Source: Venturia oleaginea
Taxonomy: Eukaryota; Ascomycota; Dothideomycetes; Venturiales; Venturiaceae
DNA length: 64,000 nt
Direction: 5' to 3'
Assembly (NCBI GenBank): GCA_013176395.1
Contig: JABMLP010000021.1
Coordinates: 62,001-126,000, forward strand
Shown here: piece by piece, positions 34,996 to 45,500 of the stretch
Layout of the letters: the number at the start of each line of letters is the position of its first letter
Numbering within the stretch: position 1 is the first letter of the stretch
Translations under genes and position numbers: made by a program
The notes under the pieces: generated by a model
What the model was told of the DNA's origin: nothing
The model's input: only the letters and a program-made list of their open reading frames with translations
The model's database searches: none

Positions 34996-36633
34996 TTATT
35001 TAGAAGCTTCACTATCATATATATTCTCTATTTCTACCTCACAAGTGCGGGAGTTATGCCCAGTCTCGCCGCAACGGCCGCAGTGCCTCTCTCCACGTAC
35101 CCTCTTCGCAGGCTTCTCACCATCGTTACGATTACCACCCTCCCTTATAGTAACTAAGTCAGTTACTTCACCAGCTGTCAAGGTCTGCTCAGTCCGTATA
35201 TATCTCCTTTTGCGACTCTTACGCTTTGTAACTGCCTCAATTGCGTCTCGAAGGCGCGCCGTTTCTTCGCGCATCAACACCATTTCATGTGCTATCTGCT
35301 GCGCGCCTTTACTCAACTGCCTGACCTGCTCATCAATAGAACTTGCAGAGGATCCTGGGCGCTTTTGCATCCTCTTTCGAATAAGCGTTGCCTGCGCCTC
35401 AATTTCGTGGGCGTTGCGCGGTGTCTTTGCCTCCCATGCGACGGTACCTGATCGTGGTGGAGTCGGCGTACGTAGCCTCACATCAAGCTTCGATAACACT
35501 GCATCTGGGTTGGGTGGGACTAGCCCAGCTGCTCTAAACCCTGCGCAGATATTCTCCCTTGAAAACGCCTTGTCGTAGGCTGCTTTGAATGCTGGTAGGA
35601 AGTCTTCTTTTGATATATGGTAGGTATGGTTGCGTGCCAAGGCCGAGATCTCATCGCCGTACCTACGTTTCAATAGCGAGAAGCAGGCAACGTCAAGAGG
35701 CTGTAACAGGTGCGACGAGTGTGGAGGCATACAGAGAGTAATAATCTTCCTCTCTCTACATAGATCCTGGAAATCGACCGAGCAATGGCTCTCATGGCCG
35801 TCGATAATAAGTAGTCTGTATACTCCAATTGGTTTCGTATACGTGTCGAAGTGTTCAAGCCAGGCAAGCGTTAGGTTATTGTTCGTCCAGCCATTGGAGC
35901 TAACTTCAATAATCCAGTCGCGAGGGATGCCTTCGAAACAAGTAGAGATGAGGACCTTGCCCGCAAAGATAAGGAAGGGTGGGATCGCCTCCCCTGTTGA
36001 ACCGACGCCTTGTATCAGGGTAACCCATTCACGATCGCCTGGCTGTAGTTTTTTCTGCTTGCCAGGTTTCTCTGAGCCTGTAACGACTAGCTGAGACGAT
36101 ATCTTGCCTATTAAGAAGCCAGATTCATCAAAATTGTAGGTATCCTCGTCTATGATACCGTACTCTGCCTTTATTCTCTGAACAAATGTGAACCAGGCTA
36201 TAATAACCGCCAGGTCTTCGCAGGCAGCTCGCTGGCGATCGTATGGACGGCTCCATCGGGTGGTAAGCTCTGGCGTATGCTTTACCAAGTTGTTAACCCA
36301 GTTCTTGCCTCCAGGCTTCCCACTCCGCTCTCTTAGTAGTTTATTAGCCATATCATGTACGTAGGCCTTCGATGGCGGTAGGTTGCGTAAGCTTTCGTTA
36401 AGAATGCGCTTTATATCCACCTCCTCTTCTAGCTTTGTCAATCGCTTCGAGTTCGGCTCGCATTCGCGTCGAGGGCGCTGTCCGGCGCCTCGGCGTTGTA
36501 CTATTGTTCGAGGTACGCTATATATTACTGCAGCGCGTCTTTCGCTTTGGATTTGCTTTGAATTGATATCTGAGATAGCAAGGAATATATCTCCTTCTTT
36601 ATAGATCTTCTGCTTTTCGTGTTGTTGAGGCAT
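34996..36633 (-). CDS. pogo/Fot1-like transposase with C-terminal zinc knuckle
   Basis: The ORF encodes 545 residues from ATG 36633 and is uninterrupted. An N-terminal helix-turn-helix half (DINSKQIQSERRAAVIYSVP) and a second DNA-binding region (NLPPSKAYVHDMANKLL, GGKNWVNNLVKHTPEL) precede the DDE core. The core has NFDESGFLIG, LLIIDGHESH and LQPLDVACF, giving three Asp residues in the expected places. A charged coiled coil with KRKSRKRRY follows. Near the C-terminus CGRCGETGHNSRTC forms a CCHC knuckle. It would cut and paste the flanking inverted repeats at TA sites. All catalytic residues are present, so activity is plausible but unproven. Confidence 0.92.
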   Translation of the reverse strand: MPQQHEKQKIYKEGDIFLAISDINSKQIQSERRAAVIYSVPRTIVQRRGAGQRPRRECEPNSKRLTKLEEEVDIKRILNESLRNLPPSKAYVHDMANKLLRERSGKPGGKNWVNNLVKHTPELTTRWSRPYDRQRAACEDLAVIIAWFTFVQRIKAEYGIIDEDTYNFDESGFLIGKISSQLVVTGSEKPGKQKKLQPGDREWVTLIQGVGSTGEAIPPFLIFAGKVLISTCFEGIPRDWIIEVSSNGWTNNNLTLAWLEHFDTYTKPIGVYRLLIIDGHESHCSVDFQDLCRERKIITLCMPPHSSHLLQPLDVACFSLLKRRYGDEISALARNHTYHISKEDFLPAFKAAYDKAFSRENICAGFRAAGLVPPNPDAVLSKLDVRLRTPTPPRSGTVAWEAKTPRNAHEIEAQATLIRKRMQKRPGSSASSIDEQVRQLSKGAQQIAHEMVLMREETARLRDAIEAVTKRKSRKRRYIRTEQTLTAGEVTDLVTIREGGNRNDGEKPAKRVRGERHCGRCGETGHNSRTCEVEIENIYDSEASK

Positions 36634-36645
36634 TACGCGACGTTG

Positions 36646-36731
36646 TTACGAAGGCGGTTTACGTTTGTGAGGTGGCCCACTCGCTTGGGTGGCCCACTCG
36701 CTTGGGTGGCCCACTCGCTTGTGAAGTACGT
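36646..36731 (-). repeat. Right terminal inverted repeat with triplicated 17-mer
   Basis: 86 bp, equal to the 52-bp left repeat plus two additional copies of a 17-bp block in tandem. The internal expansion makes the two ends unequal. Confidence 0.92.
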
Positions 36732-36733
36732 TA

Positions 36734-38485
36734 CGTCTTTTGCACAGCATATCCACCAACATAAATCGACGTGTAGTTACTCTTCACATCCGCTGGCAGT
36801 AATGCTTGCAGGCGTTGTGGGAAGGTGTTGGAGTAAATCACAGCAGACACGGCGTAGCCGATTGAGCCACCGACACTGGAGCTGAGGCCGATCAGCGACA
36901 ACATCATTGGTACACCTTCACAATCTGCCGCAGCCATGACAGCCATGTCCTCTGCGATGACAAGGGTTCTTCCACCGATGGCGATGAAAATCTGGCACAT
37001 GACTAGATATCCGATACCATAATCGGCGCTTCGGAAGTGGATCATGAGTCCTGCTCCCAGAAACATCATCGGAAGGCCGGAGAACAAGCAAGTGTATTTG
37101 AAGTGCTTGGTGATCCGAATCCAGAGACCGAAGACGACGCCCCAGAAGCAGGAACCGACATTGTAGATTTGGACCATATATCCAGCGTATTTGAGGTCGA
37201 GGTCATATGCCACAAGGACAAAGTTGTAGAAGTACAGGTCCCAGGAGTAGAAAGAAAAATAGAGGATCATAGCCAGCCCACATGCACCGAGCACGGTTCG
37301 TTGTCTGAAAAGCTCCCATCGGATGAACTGGGCTCGTGCGAAGTACCCCTCCCAAATGGCGAAGACCGGGAAGAGCAAAACGCCCATCACAACCATGGCA
37401 ATGAAGGAGGCGGAGGAGTATTGCGCTTTGCCATAAGTGTTGAGCGTAAATGGGAGCAGGAATAGGATGAAAGCAGCCATGAGGAGCAGACAGCCTATGG
37501 CGTCAAATTCGTGGAAGTAGTGGACCACGGATTGGAAGAATGTGCGGCCACTTGGTACTCGTTTGTAGAGACCCATCCTTTCGGCTTTGCGTTGGTAGAA
37601 CTTGAAGACGATGACGAGAGGCATGAATATGGTGAACATGATGATGGTGAATGAACCGTAACCCCATCTCCAGCCTGGGCCTTGGATGAATGCTGCACCA
37701 AGCAGAGGGGCCGTGAAGGCGGTTGCAATGAATGGTATACTGACGAAGGCGAATGCGAAGGCTCGATTTTTGACTAGAATTTGAAATGTTAGATTCAATT
37801 CTTGTATTTCATTATGGGATCGCGAAACCACCTACGTCCAGAAGTATCGGCAACGAAAATGTCCATGATTAAATAGATGGCATAATAGCCGATCCAGTAG
37901 AGAACGTAACCTGCAGCATAGCTGCTTGGACCATTAGATGCTGCCAAGATGATCATTCCGAGGATGTAGACGCATACGAAGACGAGGAATCCTTCAGCAC
38001 GACCCCAGATGTTCAACATTTTCGCAACTGGTAGCTTGAGCACGCCTATTGATTTTTAGAATCATTCACAAAATTCAACGAATGGTCTACGAAGCTCCAA
38101 TTATGCTTGCCAATATGTTCGCCGTCGTCAATTCGGGGGCCGCAAGAAAGTCCACGTATGCGGCAGCATTGAGTTGAGTGGTAGAACCTTGTTCGAGAGC
38201 CAACATGAAGAAGCATACCCAAATCCAGCCATATGTAGCATATACTGCCCATTTTGGCCATACCAGGGCAGCAGCTTCTGCTTTTTGCAGGCCCATCTGG
38301 ACATTGGCGGTGACATGGTCCGGATTGAGCTCTATTTCCTTCTCGTTTCTTGCCTCCAGGCTCAGAGTATCCGAATCAGTCTCATACTGGCCATCGTGGG
38401 CGTGGCCAAAGGAGTCTTTCTCGAGCTCGTTGATTGTGAAGGCCGGTTCTGCGACATGGCTCTTCAGATTGTCGAAGAAACCCAT
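36734..38485 (-). pseudogene. Siderophore-iron MFS transporter, interrupted by a transposon
   Basis: The product belongs to the SIT/ARN group of 14-span proton-coupled transporters. Exon 1 (38485 to about 38096) encodes the acidic N-terminus and first span (WAVYATYGWIWVCFFMLALE). Exon 2 (about 38046-37836) has [18 protein letters not shown] and [20 protein letters not shown]. Exon 3 (37773-36734) has [16 protein letters not shown] to [11 protein letters not shown]. Intron 2 is 62 bp, GT-AG. The exon 1-exon 2 junction does not splice in frame with a GT donor, so an indel or unusual splice may exist. At 36733 the frame meets TAA made of the TA duplicate plus the first transposon base. The last 55 codons, with one membrane span, lie at 34888-34723. 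Confidence 0.87.
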
Positions 38486-39096
38486 GATAGATTCTAGTGT
38501 TGTTGCGATGGAGATGAGGATCGAGGAGGACCCAGGAAAAGTTCTAGTGGTCTACCGTAGCAGCGAACTGCTCTATTTACAGAGGTGCATCTTAGTTATT
38601 TGACCGCAGAATCGGGCTGCCACTACCTCACTACGAGGCCGTTGCCAAAACTTCGACATGCTAGCACTCTCTGTTCCGCGGAGACGGTGATTCCACGCGG
38701 TCGTGTGTGGGATGATTGCGGAAATCGGCTACTATACCCACAGCTTCACTGTCACTAGGGACCTCGCTTTCCTGTTAGAATGTCATTCCTAGCCTCATTA
38801 AGACGGACGTGTCGCGGCGGGCTGTCGCCGTTACCATGGATGGAGGAAAAACTTCACTTGCATCGGCTATTGCGGAATACGCGAAGGAGATGCGAAAGGA
38901 TCTCAGCTGAAGCTATACGAGATCGAGATGTGCGCTCCTCGCCGTTCTTTGGTGGTCTTTGCAAATTCAATTTTGGAACACAGCTTACTATGTTCTGACT
39001 CGCTAGATAGCAAGATCGCCTTCGCCCTTGCAAGACAGCTCTTCTAATCGGACCTTTCGATGCAGCGATATCGAGCCGAGATATGTCTAAAACCTA
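38486..39096. other. Upstream region of the siderophore transporter
   Basis: This is the promoter side of the minus-strand transporter. I looked for GATAA-type motifs near the start and saw none convincing. No gene recognised. It ends at the TA (39095-39096) flanking the next transposon. Confidence 0.4.
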
Positions 39097-40334
39097 ACGT
39101 GTTCCACCACCGAGCTGGTCAACCCACCGAGCTGGTCAGTTTCTGCCAAGACGACCAACTCCCTCATTAACACGATATGTCTCAACAACAAAATGCGCAA
39201 TTATCTAACAGAGAAGGCAGAATTCAGCTTGCCCTTTCTGCCTGTAACACCCACCAATTCCGAAGCCTCCGGCGCGCTGCTGAAGCGTTTGATGTCCTCC
39301 TTCAACATTGACTAGCCGATACAACGGAATCACGTATCGCCTAGATACTCGCAACGCCCAACACAAGCTCACTACGACTGAAGAGCAGACAATTGTCCAA
39401 TACATCCTCGACCTCGATTCGCGAGGATTCGCGCCCCGGCTGTGTGAGGTGGCAGATATGGCGGATAACCTACTAGGTGTACGCGGTGGAGAGCCAGTAG
39501 GGAAAAACTGGGCTGAGAGGTTTGTAACGCGCTCAGATGAGCTCAAGATGGCCTTCAATCGAGCTAAGGATAGGCAGAGGATACTACAGGAAGATCCAGA
39601 GACTATTGGCGCGTGGTTCAAGCTCGTTGCAGACACTAAGGCAAAGTACGGCATCCACGACGAGGATACGCACAACTTTGACGAGATTGGCTTCCAGATG
39701 GGCGTTATTGGGTCAATGAAGGTCTTCACAGCTTCTGAAAAACGTACACGGCCTAATTTGATCCAGCCAGGCGATCGCGAGTGGGTTACAGTTATCCAGA
39801 GCATCTGCGCCGCTGGGTATGCGACCCCGCCATTCATTATCTACAAAGGACGCGTTCACATCTCTGCGTGGTATGAGAAGGCAGATATACCACGGAATTG
39901 GAAGCTCTCGGTCTCTGAGAACGGCTGGACAAACAACGCGCTTGGTCTTGAGTGGTTGAAGCACTTTGACGCGTATACAAAGGCGCGGCAGGTGGGGGAG
40001 TACAGGCTGCTTTTCTTGGACAGCCATGAGAGCCATCTCAGCCAGGATTTCAAGGACTACTGCCTCGAAAACAAGATCCTAACCCTCTGTATGCCACCGC
40101 ACTCGTCGCATATACTCCAGCCCCTTGACGTGGTCTGCTTCTCGCCGTTAAAGCGCAAGTACTCCCAACGCATCCGGGACTTGGCGCGCCGACGCGTGTA
40201 TCATCAACAAGGAAGGCTTTCTCCCTGCCTTTAAAGACGCGTTTTTCGACGTTTTCATGGAAGAGAATTGTCGAAAAGCCTTTGAGGCAGTAGGGCTAGT
40301 CCCTATTAACGCGCAGGTAGTGTTGGATCGCCTT
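39097..40334 (+). mobile_element. pogo/Fot1-like element, second copy, 3'-truncated
   Basis: The left end ACGTGTTCCACCACCGAGC matches the family ends of the element at 1291, with TA outside. The sequence follows copy 1 up to GTTGGATCGCCTT at 40334 and then changes abruptly to TGTGACGGCATGG, taken as the start of the gypsy LTR. The right part of the transposon is not seen elsewhere in the window. Confidence 0.8.
39177..40334 (+). pseudogene. pogo/Fot1-like transposase, frameshifted and truncated
   Basis: The ATG at 39177 opens a helix-turn-helix N-terminus (GRIQLALSACNTHQFRSLRR) that stops at about 39312. A second frame (39308-40234) then gives 308 residues with NWAERFVTRSDELK, the catalytic NFDEIGFQMG, LFLDSHESHL and LQPLDVVCF. 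It shifts again near 40210 and is cut at 40334. It is better preserved than the copy at 1291, with the three Asp residues intact. Confidence 0.85.
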
Positions 40335-40600
40335 TGTGACGGCATGGCAGCCATCCTCGTCACGTGACAACGTGGCAAACGCATGGGTTCCAGCCACACT
40401 GTGGCAAGAGGAATATCAACTCGCGCGGCTCGTAGTTTCTAACTCTCTATCTGATATTCTTTTATCATACCTAGCAATTGGAATCTTAGTTCATTCTAGT
40501 TCATTCAATGCTCGCCGTGACATTATATCAGATCATCCCTTACGCTTAGAACAGCGACAAATAGTTCCACATTGTTTACGACCATAAGCAAACAAACACG
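40335..40600 (+). repeat. Putative 5' LTR of gypsy element A
   Basis: The start TGTGACGG directly abuts transposon sequence. The right limit is a guess, because no second LTR is present for comparison and no primer-binding site was recognised. The start follows the TG rule. Confidence 0.45.
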
Positions 40601-40611
40601 ACACTGACCTG

Positions 40612-40925
40612 ACTAGAGACACCGACCAGTCTCGCGACCTTCTTTGAGCCGACCATTGCTCAACACACGATACCAACCCGATCAGAGACACCGACCAGTC
40701 TCGCGACCTTCTTTGAGCCGACCATTGCTCAAAACACGATACCAACCTGACCAGAGACACCGACCAGTCTCGCGACCTTCTTTGAGCCGACCATTGCTCA
40801 ACACACGATACCAACCTGATCAGAGACACCGACCAGTCTCGCGACCTTCTTTGAGCCGACCATTGCTCAAAACACGATACCAACCTGACCAGAGACATCG
40901 ACCAGTCTCGCGACTTTTTTAAGCC
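40612..40925 (+). repeat. 69-bp tandem repeats in the leader of gypsy element A
   Basis: ACCGACCAGT recurs at 40621, 40690, 40759, 40828 and, with one change, 40897: five units with an exact 69-bp period and few substitutions. They lie between LTR and gag. Plus- and minus-strand open frames across them are by-products of the repeat. Confidence 0.92.
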
Positions 40926-40973
40926 GACTAGGGTCACCTCGACGCCATTCCTCCTAATACCGTACGATTTGTC

Positions 40974-42527
40974 ATGGCACCGTTTCGCTACAGCGACGAC
41001 ACGCCTATGACCCAGCTCCGAGAGACTATTGAGGCTGCAGAGACCCCAGAAGACTTCGCTAAGTTGATCGTCCGGCCCACAGAATACAATGCCAACAAAG
41101 CTACTCGTGTCGCTCACAGCAGGAAGGAGGATACTGAAAACCTGGTAGTGGTAGTCCCATGGACAGACAGGAGTAAAGGCTTTACTGTCAACGAAACAGA
41201 AATCAAGAGGGCTCTAGCAGACGACACGGTGAGACCACAACTTATTACCGAAGTAGTACGCTGGTGCAACAGCGACAACATCAAGCAACAGCAATTAGAA
41301 TTGTACCTCGACATAGTTAAGCAGCTAGCAGCGAAAGGAGCAGACTTGCTACAGGCCCAAGACTCCAAGATTACCGAGAAGGCAGACGAACTGCAACTGC
41401 AGTCAGCAATGCTTGATAGCTCCGACGAGCGTATCAAGGAATTGGAGGCTCGTCCAACAGTAGGAGAGTTGGCTACAGAAAAGGAAGCGTATACGGTGTT
41501 ATACGACAAATACGAAGCTCTTACCATCAAATACAATGCTAGCCGAGAGCAGTTTCGACAGAACCTCGTCAACGATGGCACCAACGACACCTCTGGTTTC
41601 AGCTCACGACCAGATAGCGGCCCCCATAGGATAAAGCTTCCTCATCCTGATGCCCTCACCGACAGCTTCACTCCCACCGAATACAAGCATTGGGGCCATG
41701 TGATGGAAAATAAGCTAAAGGCGGAAGGCTACGGTGACGAAGGATCTGTAGCTTACTTCTTGAACTTGGTGAAAGGTCCTAACGCGAAGGACGCCCTGTT
41801 GCTCCTAGAGGGAAAAGAACGCACACTGACGCAGATGTGGAATATTACCACGGAGCGATTCGCCGACCCATTTGAGAAGCAAAATTCAAAGAAGGCATAT
41901 AAGGTGCTGATTATGAAGCCCTATACTAACTTCTTAACCTTTAAGAATACCTTTGAGACCCTCGCCAAGCGATGCAAGGTGGATAAGGATGACTGGAAGG
42001 AAGACATCCATGAGAAGCTGTATACTCGCCTCAAGGAAGGTACAGCAGGAGGAGCCGGCGACCCGGAGCAAACTTATGACAAGTTGTGTTTCAAAGCTGC
42101 GAACCTCTCACGCACTTACATTCAGATCCAGGAGGAGCGCAAGACCAGCGATGCAGCAGCCGCGGCAAAAATGAACCCAGGTGGTAACCCCAACTCCAAC
42201 AGAAACGGCAACAGCAATCGACAGAACTCCTCGAGCAACAACACAAGCGCAGCCCAAGGACAGGCAAGCAATGGAGGAGGCAACGGACAGGGCAATAGCG
42301 GTGGAGGACGTCGTGAGCGAGACCCGCAGAAGGCGCGCGCGGTATTCAACCGCTACAAGGACGTAGGATTGAACACCGACTAGGCGATCCAGTTGGCCCA
42401 GGAGCGCAAGTGCTTCAAGTGCAAGAGGGAGGGACATTATATGAAGGACTGTCCAGAGGCATCCATCTCTACAATGGATGGCGCTGGTGAGATTGAGGCA
42501 GAATACCCAAAAGCAAAGACCTGGTAA
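40974..42527 (+). pseudogene. Gag of gypsy element A, with in-frame TAG before its zinc knuckle
   Basis: 469 codons are open from MAPFRYSDDTPMTQL. A coiled coil and a capsid-like region follow (FTPTEYKHWGHVMENKLKAE, TNFLTFKNTFETLAKRCKV), then a Gly/Asn/Ser-rich linker. TAG lies at 42381-42383. The same frame continues for 48 codons with CFKCKREGHYMKDC and ends at 42527. A CAG-to-TAG change (CpA to TpA) would explain the stop. Alternatively, read-through could make two Gag forms, but the element is otherwise dead. Confidence 0.8.
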
Positions 42528-42535
42528 AAGTCACC

Positions 42536-45500
42536 ATGCCAGGTCCCGGTAATCGAGATCTTTCTTTTAGATATCAGGTGCAAAACTTCAACATCTCGAC
42601 CCTCAAGTTGTTTGGCGGTAACGTTTTTGCTTTCGACATCACCCTCTACTTCAATGGTATGGGCATCCGATCCCAAGCTCTTATCCATACAGGAGCCAAT
42701 GGCTATGCATTTATAAACCGGCGATGCGCACAGAAACTACAGAATCTGCTCCCAAATGTAGAGCGGCGAACCCTCGAGACCCAGGCCACGGCTACCGGAT
42801 ATAAGGATGGGAAAGAGGAGGCTATATCGCATGCGACGCTATTGCACATGGAGATTGATGGGAGACAGGAATACAATGTTGCCTTCCTGGAGGTGACGTT
42901 AGAACATCACGATGTAATCCTAGGAAGGTCTTGGATGGCCTACAACAAGGTTCTACCGGATCCCGAGATGCATCGCATCATTTGGAAGGATGGTCGCAAA
43001 AGGGTGCCACCTATACCAAAAGTGGTGATGGTAGAAGAGGACAAGAATGTGTTGGTAAACTCAAGGGCAATCCAGGACGACGTTGGTAAGAGAACGGAAG
43101 ATGAAACAAGATGATCGTCGGAGAGCCGGCAACCAGGCTAAGCTGTTTCGGGACAACGTACAGCTGCTCAAAAGGCCGCAATCGACTCAATCTGACGAAT
43201 TCGAGCCATCGACGGCAAGAAACGTGAAGCTAACGCCACGTGCACACGAGAAAGACACGATCGATGCTTCGAAAAAAGACGTCCCTACAGATTCGGAAAG
43301 CAACACTGACAGTGGTTGCTCAGATCTCTCCGATTTCGATAACTACCAAGAAGAAGACCTGCCGGTTAGACATCACCAGACACTAAAATGGGAGCAAGCA
43401 AGAGGCTACCGTATTATGGACAAGCAACTGAAGGCAGCCAGTACAGATATCAACGCCTTAGATTTCGAACACGATAGTTCAAAGATTGCGGGTAAGAAGC
43501 TTGACCTCTGCATGATCAACTCTTCAGGTTTCCGCTTAAACTTGAAGGACAAAGAAGTCACCGCTGGATCCATATCCCTGTATGATATCGAAAAGAGGAT
43601 GAGTGAGCTCAGGGAGGGACAGGAAATTGACTCCACTAAGGCCCACTATGACCGGCTGAAAGTCGCCCTAGCAGCACTGCAAGGTAAACTCCCAGAAGAC
43701 GAATCCTCAGAGATGAGGGCAATGATCGAGAAGAAGCTACCTGACAAGTACACACCATTCAAGGATTGCTTCTCAGAAGCGAACTCAAATCGATTGGCAG
43801 AGCACCGAGAAGGCGTTGACCACGTCATTGAGTTGGATAAAGGAAAGGCCAAGCCCGGTTTCTGTCCGCTCTACAATATGTCTTTGGATGAGCTACAGTT
43901 CGTCAAAGAATGGCTCTTGAAGAACTTGGAATCAGGCTTCATTGAGACCAGTTCGTCACCATTCGCATCACCCGTACTCATTGTCAAGAAGCGTTATGAT
44001 GGAAGGATTGGTAAATGGACCTGCTACATGGCAGAGATACATGAACACCATCCTGATGGACTACCTCGACGACTTCTGTACCGCTTACCTTGATGACATT
44101 CTGATCTATTCTGAGGATCCCTTGGAGCACACAGCTCACGTATACAAAATCCTTGAACGACTACGCACAGCAGGACTCCAGGCAGATATTAAGAAAAGCG
44201 AATTCGATGTTACTAAGACAAAGTACCTCGGCTTTATCATCAGTACCTCCGGCATACGTGTCGACCCAGACAAGGTAGCCGTCGTCAAACACTGGAAGCA
44301 ACCACGAACCGTGAAGCAGATTCAGTCCTTCATCGGTTTCTGCAATTTCTACAGACGGTTCATCCGAAATTTTGGTAGGCTGGCAAAACCACTTGTCAGG
44401 CTGACCAGAAAGAACACTTCCTTCGACTTCGATGAAGATTGTATGGACTCCTTTGAGAAGCTGAAGAATGGATTGACAACAGCTCCGTGCTTAGCTCTCT
44501 ATGACCCCTTCGCTGAAACCAGAATGGAGACCGACGCATCGGATGGAGTAGTGGCGGGTACTCTCTTCCAAATTGGAAAGGATGGCGAATGGCACCCCGT
44601 GGCTTTTTACAGCAAGACAATGGACGCTCATGAACTCAATTACGAGATCCCTGACAAGAAAATGCTAGCGTTGATCCGAGGTCTGGAGGAGTGGAGTGCA
44701 TTTCTTCGAGGAGTCCAATTGCCATTTACCGCCATTACCGACCACCGTGCCCTAGAGTACTTCACGACAAAGAGGATACTGAACCAACGGCAAGCGAGTT
44801 GGGCTGATGTGATCTCTGGATACAACTTCAAGATTGTCTACCGGCCAGGCAAAGAAAATATTATTGCCGATGCTCTCTCTCGTAAGGCCGATGAACTGAA
44901 ATCACAGAAGGCCAAAGAAAATGCGGCAAGAACCATGCAAATGGTGAAAGACGACCAGATTGGAGTGGAACTCTGCCCTCTAGACCTCGATAGCAACCAG
45001 ATGTTGCTGGTGGATTGGTTGCTCAAAGCGAACCGAGAAGCTACTTCACTCGACGAATGGAGGATCCTCGCTCAGAAAGATCATACCCACTTGAGGCTGC
45101 AGGACGGGCTGTTACTCTACCAAGGAAGGTTATTCGTGCCTGAAGATGACAACCTCCGTACTCAATTACTGAACGAGATTCACGCCTCGCTGCCAGCAGC
45201 GCATCCCGGTCGAAACAAGACCCGTAAGATCGTTGCCCGCAAGTTCTACTGGCCTCGCATGAACGGAGACATTGATCGATACGTCGCCGCCTGTCAGTCA
45301 TGTAGGAGATCGTCAGTCCCCCGAGATAAGACCCCTGGACTATTGAAGCCTCTCCCGATTCCTGATCGCCCATGGCAGCATGTATCAATGGATTTCATGT
45401 CGTTCAACAAGGACAAGCATGGTTACGACAACGTGTTCGGAGTAGTGGACCGCCTAGGAAAGAGACCTTTCTCGATTCTCTGCCAAAAGACGGTCAAGTC

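Larger units (their letters stand above)
34891..36731 (-). mobile_element. Intact-looking pogo/Fot1-like transposon, 1841 bp
   Basis: The left terminal inverted repeat is 52 bp (34891-34942, beginning ACGTACTTCACAAGCGAGTG). The right is 86 bp (36646-36731) because a 17-bp block, CAAGCGAGTGGGCCACC, is present three times there but once at the left. TA flanks both ends (34889-34890 and 36732-36733). The single ORF is uninterrupted. It sits inside the last exon of a siderophore transporter. Confidence 0.93.

Noticed and set aside
40612..40925. CRISPR-like regularly spaced repeats
   Set aside because: The 69-bp period is continuous tandem sequence without unique spacers, lies in a retroelement leader, and the genome is eukaryotic.
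40533..41117. 194-codon minus-strand frame with repeated SRDWSVSL motifs
   Set aside because: It is the antisense translation of the 69-bp repeats overlapping gag; no independent support.
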